A stretch of DNA of 64,000 nucleotides from Nocardioidaceae bacterium (lineage in GTDB: Bacteria; Actinomycetota; Actinomycetes; Propionibacteriales; Nocardioidaceae): assembly GCA_017744365.1 (NCBI GenBank), contig JAGIBL010000002.1, positions 372,001 to 436,000 on the forward strand. The letters are read 5' to 3'. The notes under the pieces are model-generated. The model was given only the letters and a program-made list of their open reading frames with translations. It was not told the DNA's origin and did not search any database. Every line of letters starts with the position of its first letter. The stretch's first letter is position 1. Below, piece by piece: positions 58,871-64,000 of the stretch. The translations under genes and the position numbers were made by a program.

Positions 58871-60505
58871 ATGAACGACGGCCCCCTGATCGTCCAGTCC
58901 GACAAGACCCTCCTGCTCGAGGTCGACCACGAGCGCGCCGAGGACGCGCGCCGCGCGATCGCTCCGTTCGCCGAGCTCGAGCGCTCCCCCGAGCACATCC
59001 ACACCTACCGGCTCACCCCGCTCGGCCTCTGGAACGCGCGCGCCGCCGGGCACGACGCCGAGCAAGTGATCGACACCCTGCTGGAGTACAGCCGGTACGC
59101 CGTCCCGCACGCGCTGCTGGTCGACGTGGCCGAGACAATGGACCGGTACGGCCGGCTGCGGCTGGAGAAGCACCCCACCCACGGGCTCGTGCTCGTGACC
59201 ACCGACCGGCCGGTGCTCGCCGAGGTGGTGCGCAGCAAGCGCGTCGCGGGCATGCTCGGCGCCCAGCTCGACGCGGACACCGTGATCGTGCACGGCTCCG
59301 AGCGCGGCAACCTCAAGCAGGCGCTGCTCAAGCTGGGCTGGCCCGCCGAGGACCTGGCCGGGTACGTCGACGGCGAGGCGCACCCGATCGACCTGGTCGA
59401 GGACGGCTGGACGCTGCGCGAGTACCAGAAGCAGGCGGCCGACTCGTTCTGGCACGGTGGCTCGGGTGTGGTGGTGCTCCCCTGCGGGGCGGGCAAGACC
59501 ATCGTCGGCGCGGCAGCGATGGCGCACGCCGGGGCGACGACGCTGATCCTGGTCACCAACACCGTCAGCGCGCGGCAGTGGAAGGCCGAGCTGCTCAAGC
59601 GCACCTCGCTGAGCGAGGACGAGATCGGCGAGTACTCCGGCGCGGTCAAGGAGATCCGGCCGGTCACCATCGCGACGTACCAGGTGCTCACGCTCAAGCG
59701 GAAGGGCGTCTACCCGCACCTGGAGCTGCTCGACGCCCGCGACTGGGGCCTCATCGTGTACGACGAGGTGCACCTCCTCCCCGCACCGGTCTTCCGGATG
59801 ACCGCCGACCTGCAGGCCCGCCGGCGGATCGGCCTGACCGCGACGCTGGTCCGCGAGGACGGCCGCGAGGGCGACGTGTTCAGCCTGATCGGGCCGAAGC
59901 GGTTCGACGCGCCCTGGAAGGACATCGAGTCCCAGGGCTGGATCGCGCCGGCGGACTGCGTCGAGGTCCGGGTGACCCTGCCCGAGGGTGAGCGGCTCGC
60001 CTACGCGACCGCCGACCCGGACGAGCGGTACCGGCTGGCCAGCTGCACCTCGGCCAAGACCCGGGTCGCCGAGCAGCTGGTCGCCCAGCACCGCGGCGAG
60101 CCGACCCTGGTGATCGGGCAGTACCTCGACCAGCTCGACGAGATCGGCGCCCACCTCGGCGCCCCGGTCATCAAGGGCGAGACCAGCGTGAAGGAGCGTG
60201 AGCAGCTCTTCCAGGGCTTCCGCGACGGCGAGATCGACCTGCTGGTCGTCTCCAAGGTCGCGAACTTCTCCGTCGACCTGCCCGAGGCGGCCGTGGCGAT
60301 CCAGGTCAGCGGGTCCTTCGGGTCACGCCAGGAGGAGGCCCAGCGCCTGGGCCGGCTGCTGCGCCCGAAGGCAGACGGGAAGACCGCCCGGTTCTACGCG
60401 ATCGTCAGCCGGGACACCGTGGACGCCGACTTCGCGCAGAACCGGCAGCGGTTCCTCGCCGAGCAGGGCTACGCCTACCGGATCCTGGACGCAGCGGACC
60501 TCTAG
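58871..60505 (+). CDS. XPB-type DNA repair helicase
   Basis: This superfamily 2 helicase has 544 residues and belongs to the bacterial/archaeal XPB (ERCC3) group. An N-terminal damage-recognition-like domain spans about 1-170. Walker A is PCGAGKT (about 204-210), motif II DEVH (about 298) is in 'IVYDEVHLLPAP', the RED motif is in 'LVREDGREGDVF', and motif VI-like 'QRLGRLLRP' ends the second RecA domain. It unwinds DNA with 3'-5' polarity in repair or transcription-linked processes. Adjoins its helicase-associated partner. Corresponds to Rv0861c. Its stop overlaps the converging hydrolase stop by 4 bases. Confidence 0.93.
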   Translation: MNDGPLIVQSDKTLLLEVDHERAEDARRAIAPFAELERSPEHIHTYRLTPLGLWNARAAGHDAEQVIDTLLEYSRYAVPHALLVDVAETMDRYGRLRLEKHPTHGLVLVTTDRPVLAEVVRSKRVAGMLGAQLDADTVIVHGSERGNLKQALLKLGWPAEDLAGYVDGEAHPIDLVEDGWTLREYQKQAADSFWHGGSGVVVLPCGAGKTIVGAAAMAHAGATTLILVTNTVSARQWKAELLKRTSLSEDEIGEYSGAVKEIRPVTIATYQVLTLKRKGVYPHLELLDARDWGLIVYDEVHLLPAPVFRMTADLQARRRIGLTATLVREDGREGDVFSLIGPKRFDAPWKDIESQGWIAPADCVEVRVTLPEGERLAYATADPDERYRLASCTSAKTRVAEQLVAQHRGEPTLVIGQYLDQLDEIGAHLGAPVIKGETSVKEREQLFQGFRDGEIDLLVVSKVANFSVDLPEAAVAIQVSGSFGSRQEEAQRLGRLLRPKADGKTARFYAIVSRDTVDADFAQNRQRFLAEQGYAYRILDAADL

Positions 60506-62088
60506 CCCCGCAGCTGGGCGGCGGTCAGGATCGCCCGGATCGAGGCGGGCAGCCCGCCACCCGTCGTCCGCAGGCCGGTGGCCGGCGGCGGGGGCACCCG
60601 CGGGCAGCGGATGTCGGACCGGGTCCCGGCCTGACGCGCCGGCACGACCCCGGTGCGCAAGTAGATCCCGATCCGGTTGTCGACGCAGGCGACGCCGTTG
60701 AGCGAGCCCGCGTGCGTGGTGCCCTTGTAGCCCTCGATCAGCGAGGCCGTGGGGAACCTGGACCGCGCGACCAGCGCGCCCGAGAACGAGGTCGCGGCGT
60801 CGTAGGTCTCGTTGATCATCAGGATCTTCGAGGTCACGTGCGCCCCGGTGATGCCGATGCGCGCGTGCGAGGGAGCCCGCCAGCGCAAGCACGGGGCGTT
60901 GTACCAGGTGTTGTCCCAGGCCAGGAACGGGAAGCTCCGGTGGATCCGCCAGGCGTCGCGACGCTGGACCGGCCAGCCGGGCCGCAGCACGTCGGTGCAC
61001 TGGGTGGCCAGGTACATCGCGTAACCGTTGTCGTCGCCCATGTTGGCGCCGGCGTACATCGCGAACATCGCCCCGCCCTTGCCGGTGCGCTTGAGCACCG
61101 AGTAGGCACGGCCGATCCCGTCCCAGTCGAAGACGTAGTAGGCGGCCGGGAGCATCGCGTCGATCAGCTCGTCGGGGCCGAGGCGCCCGCGCGCGGACGG
61201 GTGCCGGTCGAGCTTGACCAGCAGCGCGTTGAAGCCGCGCCGGATCGCTCGCCAGTCGGTGCCGAGCCGGTAGGCCCGCGGGTGCCGGGCCAGCCACTGG
61301 AAGTACCGGTTCAGGTTGCGGTCGAAGAGGACCTCCTGCTGCAGGTTCGACGCGTACCAGTACCGGACCGGGTCGACGACCCCGTCGAGCACGAACCGGC
61401 CGACCTGGGACGGGTACAGCGTCGCGTAGACCTGGGCCAGGTAGGTGCCGTAGGAGAAGCCGTAGAAGTTGAGCTTGGTGCCGGTGCCCGGGGTCTCGGC
61501 GGCGTAGGCGGCGCGGATCGCCTCCATGTCCTTGACGGTGTCGATGGTGGCCACGTGCGGCAGCAGCGCGCGGGCCGCGCTCGCGCCGCACTGCGCGGCG
61601 TACTGCCCGGTCTTGGCCAGCCAGTAGCGCATCAGCCGGCTGGTGCGCGGCACGAAGGTCGGCCGGTTCACGCCGAAGTAGCGGCTGTTGCAGTGCAGCG
61701 AGGGCGTGCTGCTGCCGACGCCGCGCGGGTCGAAGCCGATCCAGTCGAACTCGTTGCCGGCTCCGCCGGGCACGTATCGGCCGAGGTCGGCCAGGCCGGT
61801 GCCGGGGGCGCCCGGGCCGCCGGGGTTGACCAGCATCACGCCGCGGTAGGTGGCACCGGTGTGCACCCGGCGGGTCACCGCCAGGGTGATCTTCGTGCCG
61901 CCCGGGTTGCTCCAGTCGAGCGGCACCTGGAACGAGCCGCACTCCACCCCGCCACCGCAGTCCGACCACCCGAACGCGGGGACGAGCGCCTTGGCCTGCG
62001 GGGCAGCCTGCGCTCCCCCGGACCCGACGACCGCGGCCACCGAGGCCGCCAGAACCGCCGCCACCAGGACGGCCACGAGACGCTTCAC
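60502..62088 (-). CDS. Secreted alpha/beta hydrolase (S33 tripeptidyl aminopeptidase type)
   Basis: This exported hydrolase has 528 residues with a signal peptide (1-28, ending 'AQAAP'). The nucleophile elbow is GFSYG (Ser about 207). 'MLVNPGGPGAPGT' is the oxyanion-hole region, and 'GFDPRGVGSSTPSLHC' is typical of SCO/mycobacterial S33 proteins. The C-terminal 'YKGTTHAGSLNGVACVDNRIGIYLRTGVVP' carries the catalytic His near 477 and matches the TAP C-terminal domain. Acts outside the cell, probably on short peptides. GTG 62088 was chosen because AAGGGA lies about eight bases upstream and the signal peptide starts there. Confidence 0.92.
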   Translation of the reverse strand: MKRLVAVLVAAVLAASVAAVVGSGGAQAAPQAKALVPAFGWSDCGGGVECGSFQVPLDWSNPGGTKITLAVTRRVHTGATYRGVMLVNPGGPGAPGTGLADLGRYVPGGAGNEFDWIGFDPRGVGSSTPSLHCNSRYFGVNRPTFVPRTSRLMRYWLAKTGQYAAQCGASAARALLPHVATIDTVKDMEAIRAAYAAETPGTGTKLNFYGFSYGTYLAQVYATLYPSQVGRFVLDGVVDPVRYWYASNLQQEVLFDRNLNRYFQWLARHPRAYRLGTDWRAIRRGFNALLVKLDRHPSARGRLGPDELIDAMLPAAYYVFDWDGIGRAYSVLKRTGKGGAMFAMYAGANMGDDNGYAMYLATQCTDVLRPGWPVQRRDAWRIHRSFPFLAWDNTWYNAPCLRWRAPSHARIGITGAHVTSKILMINETYDAATSFSGALVARSRFPTASLIEGYKGTTHAGSLNGVACVDNRIGIYLRTGVVPARQAGTRSDIRCPRVPPPPATGLRTTGGGLPASIRAILTAAQLRG

Positions 62089-62158
62089 CAGAGATCCCTT
62101 CCGAAGACTCCCGAGCACCCTACGTGGAGACGCGGACAGAATGTCCGGAATCACCTCT

Positions 62159-62908
62159 TCAGTCGATCGGGACACCGAGCGCCCGCTGGTGGGCGTCGTC
62201 GAGGAGGAGCCGCCAGGCGCGCACGATGCCGGCGTCGACGTACGAGCGCGACCAGGAGCCGTCCAGCCGCGCCTCCGCACCCAGCCCGAACGCCCGCACC
62301 CCGCCGCGCACCAGCCACGGCACGTGCTCGGCGGCCAGCCCGCCGGAGACCAGCAGCATCCGGGCGATCCGCTCGTCGGCCCGGCAGCGGGCGACCAGCT
62401 CGTCGCCGCCGGCGGCCAGCCCGCGGGTCGAGCCGGCCGAGGCGACCGCGTCCAGCCCGGGCAGGCCGATCACGTCACGCCAGGCCCGGTCCGGCTCCAG
62501 GGCGGCGTCGAAGCCACGGTGGAAGGTCCAGGGAACCCCCGCGAGCGCGGTCGCGAGCGTCGTGCAGGTCTGCCGGTCCACCTCGAGGTCGCGGTCCAGG
62601 AAGCCGAAGCTGACCCCGGCCGCGCCGAGATCCAGGTAGTCGCGCGCGAGCCCGATCAGCCGGGCGAACTCGCCCCCGGCGATGCCGAGGTCGTCGGCGA
62701 TCCGGAGCACCACGCGCACCGGTAGGTCGGTCTCGCGCAGGATCGCGGAGACCGCGGCGGGTTCGGGAGAGCGGCCGCCGTCCTCGGGACGGGTCAGCAC
62801 CAGCAGCCGGTCGGCCTCGCCACGGGTGGCCGCCTCGGCGTCGCGCGGGTGCAGGACGGTGACCTCGAGCAAGGGCGACGATTCGGGGTCGGGGGACACA
62901 ATGGACAT
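62159..62908 (-). CDS. CutC-family protein
   Basis: This TIM-barrel CutC-family protein has 249 residues. 'LEVTVLHPRDAEAATRGEADRLLVLTRPEDGGRSPEPAAV' is the N-terminal strand and loop, 'GVSFGFLDRDLEVDRQT' and 'WTFHRGFDAALEPDRAW' match CutC core motifs, and 'VASAGSTRGLAAG' the phosphate-binding-like loop. CutC was named for copper homeostasis, but the link is disputed. Candidate starts are ATG 62908, GTG 62899 and TTG 62872; the first two overlap or abut the divergent gene's start. The shortest start would be closest to the usual 'MLEV' N-terminus. Confidence 0.75.
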   Translation of the reverse strand: MSIVSPDPESSPLLEVTVLHPRDAEAATRGEADRLLVLTRPEDGGRSPEPAAVSAILRETDLPVRVVLRIADDLGIAGGEFARLIGLARDYLDLGAAGVSFGFLDRDLEVDRQTCTTLATALAGVPWTFHRGFDAALEPDRAWRDVIGLPGLDAVASAGSTRGLAAGGDELVARCRADERIARMLLVSGGLAAEHVPWLVRGGVRAFGLGAEARLDGSWSRSYVDAGIVRAWRLLLDDAHQRALGVPID

Positions 62909-63251
62909 CGTGGCATTCGACGACCCGATCATGACGGCACGCGCGCTCGTGTTGCACGACCTGGAGTCCACCGGCGTCGCCGACGCCCAGGCCGTGTCCC
63001 TGCTGGAGGAGTCGGTCTCCCAGCGCGCATGGTGGCTGGAGCAGTGGCCGGCGGGCCGGGAGTTCGTGGTGGGCCTGGTCGCCCAGGACGTCCAGGACGG
63101 GCTGCTGGAGTCGGCCGGCCGCTGGCCCCTCTGCACGGCGTGCGAGGACGCGACCCATGCCCTGTACGTCGAACCGGACCTCGGCGGCCCGGACCCCACC
63201 TGGGTGTGCGAGGAGGCCGGGGTCGTCGTCGCCCCCGTCGGCGGTCTCTAG
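62901..63251 (+). CDS. Hypothetical protein with paired cysteines
   Basis: This 116-residue frame has 'ALVLHDLESTGVADAQAVSLLEESVSQRAWWLEQWPAGREFVVGLVAQDVQDGLLESAG' (helical) and 'WPLCTACEDATHALYVEPDLGGPDPTWVCEEAGVVVAPVG', where CTAC plus a later Cys and His could bind zinc. I do not recognise the family. ATG 62901 has GGGGGA six bases upstream; ATG 62931 is a weaker alternative. The start overlaps that of the divergent CutC gene. Confidence 0.65.
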   Translation: MDIVAFDDPIMTARALVLHDLESTGVADAQAVSLLEESVSQRAWWLEQWPAGREFVVGLVAQDVQDGLLESAGRWPLCTACEDATHALYVEPDLGGPDPTWVCEEAGVVVAPVGGL

Positions 63252-63401
63252 GTCGGCTTCTTGCTCGGGCTGGGGTTTCAGACCAACCCTCGCTAGCCGG
63301 GCCCGTGCGCGGGTGCATCCGTGCGTGGGCTCCTCGCCGACACGGCAGAAGCCGCCCTCCTCCGCTTCGCATCCCCCGGTGCGTTTCGGCCGGGTCGGCT
63401 C

Positions 63402-63419
63402 CACCTCCTAGCGGAGGTG
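63402..63419. terminator. Small hairpin at the end of the GntR gene
   Basis: CACCTCC (63402-63408) and GGAGGTG (63413-63419) form a 7-bp stem with a 4-base loop, overlapping the stop codon of the GntR gene. The 156 bases from 63252 hold no gene. This may be a terminator or part of the coding end only. Confidence 0.35.
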
Positions 63420-64000
63420 CTCCGGCCGCAGCACCGGCACCCAAAGGGTGTAGCGGTCGGCCCGGTAGACGCTGCGGGTCACCTCGACGGCGACCTCGCG
63501 GCAGAAGGAGCGCCGGGAGATGTGCAGCACCGGGGCACCGGGCTCCAGGTCGAGCGACTTGGCCTCGTCCTCGGTCGCGATGGCGGCGACCACCGAGTCC
63601 TCGCCCCAGGTCGGCATCAGGTCCTGGTCGGCGAACCAGTAGTACAGGCTCGACGGCGGCGCCTCGTCGAGGAAGCGCGGGAAGGTCTCCAGGGACAGGT
63701 ACACGTGCTGGATGGCGATGGGCTGGCCGTCGGCGAGCCGGAGCCGCTCCCAGTGCACGATCGGCGCACCCACCTCGGTCTCCAGCGCGCGGGCCAGGCC
63801 CGGGCCGGCGGTCTCGCGGCGGGCGAGCATGGTGCGCGACTCGGGGACCTTGCCGCGTCGCTCCATCTCCTCCGAGAACGACGAGAGCCGCATCTGCATG
63901 TCGATCAGCGGCTTGGTGACGAAGGTGCCGCGGCCCGGGATCCGCTCCAGCAGGCCCTGGGCGACCAGCCCGTCGAGGGCGTGCCGGACGGTCATCCGGG
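63408..64000 (-). CDS. GntR/HutC-family regulator, N-terminus beyond window
   Basis: This is the C-terminal part of a GntR regulator with a UTRA ligand domain. The first visible residues are the end of the winged helix ('TVRHALDGLVAQGLLERIPGRGTFVTKP'), and residues about 40-195 are the UTRA domain with 'VYLSLETFPRFLDE' and 'APVLHISRRSF ... VEVTRSVYRADRYTLWV'. Such proteins bind sugar phosphates or amino acids and repress nearby uptake or catabolic genes. The target operon is probably outside the window to the right. Sequence continues past base 64000. Confidence 0.9.
   Translation of the reverse strand, partial: RMTVRHALDGLVAQGLLERIPGRGTFVTKPLIDMQMRLSSFSEEMERRGKVPESRTMLARRETAGPGLARALETEVGAPIVHWERLRLADGQPIAIQHVYLSLETFPRFLDEAPPSSLYYWFADQDLMPTWGEDSVVAAIATEDEAKSLDLEPGAPVLHISRRSFCREVAVEVTRSVYRADRYTLWVPVLRPEHLR

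Overview
The window is chromosomal DNA of a high-GC actinobacterium, most likely Nocardioides or a close relative in the Nocardioidaceae. The reasons are the very high GC with third-position GC bias, many GTG starts, frequent ATGA/GTGA 4-base overlaps, actinobacterial families (DUF3027, DUF2530, DUF5302, a DUF6758-like protein, bacterial XPB) and two gene blocks whose order I recall from Mycobacterium tuberculosis. No tRNA, rRNA, insertion sequence, prophage or CRISPR array was seen. Both edges cut a gene: a DEAD-box helicase on the left and a GntR regulator on the right.

Layout. 0-8.5 kb: helicase tail, L,D-transpeptidase with a ParA ATPase, SDR, MarC, DUF6758-like protein, histidine phosphatase, MFS, MaoC, DUF5302 and a secreted FN3-like protein. 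8.5-15.2 kb: a probable surface-polymer decoration cluster with two LicD-like/methyltransferase fusions, each translationally coupled to a small coiled-coil protein, plus a LicC-like nucleotidyltransferase and a sulfotransferase, interrupted by an acyl-CoA dehydrogenase. 17.6-24.4 kb: an envelope-stress and housekeeping block (PRC-MgtE_N-CBS protein, DUF1003, Mrp, TatB, HtrA, anti-sigma, SigE-type ECF factor, O-methyltransferase) in the order of M. tuberculosis Rv1232c-Rv1220c. 24.4-33.1 kb: a drug-efflux region with two DHA2 MFS pumps, a heterodimeric ABC exporter, one TetR and two MarR regulators. One MFS operon is preceded by a predicted 12-codon leader peptide and alternative RNA hairpins.

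33-46 kb: subtilase, PdxH, citrate synthase, DedA, lipoprotein, LysE/LysG exporter pair, SerC with a serine-acetyltransferase-like protein, tandem hexapeptide acetyltransferases, macro-domain protein, methyltransferase and a 28-residue membrane peptide. 46-60.5 kb: a MarR/MFS pair, NCS2 permease, DUF2530, DUF3027, MFS, cold-shock protein, a HAD-LarE fusion, a DUF885 peptidase, and a helicase-associated protein next to XPB. Much of this parallels M. tuberculosis Rv0861c-Rv0889c. 60.5-64 kb: S33 hydrolase, CutC-like protein, a small unknown and the GntR fragment.

Regulation can be read in several places: a SigE-type promoter in front of the sigE-like gene, palindromic operators beside TetR, MarR and LysR genes, and at least twelve genes whose -10 hexamer ends 6-9 bases before the start codon, implying leaderless mRNAs. 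Several intergenic gaps hold palindromic or short tandem repeat arrays of at least two sequence types. All calls were made by eye from sequence and family knowledge; no database search was run.
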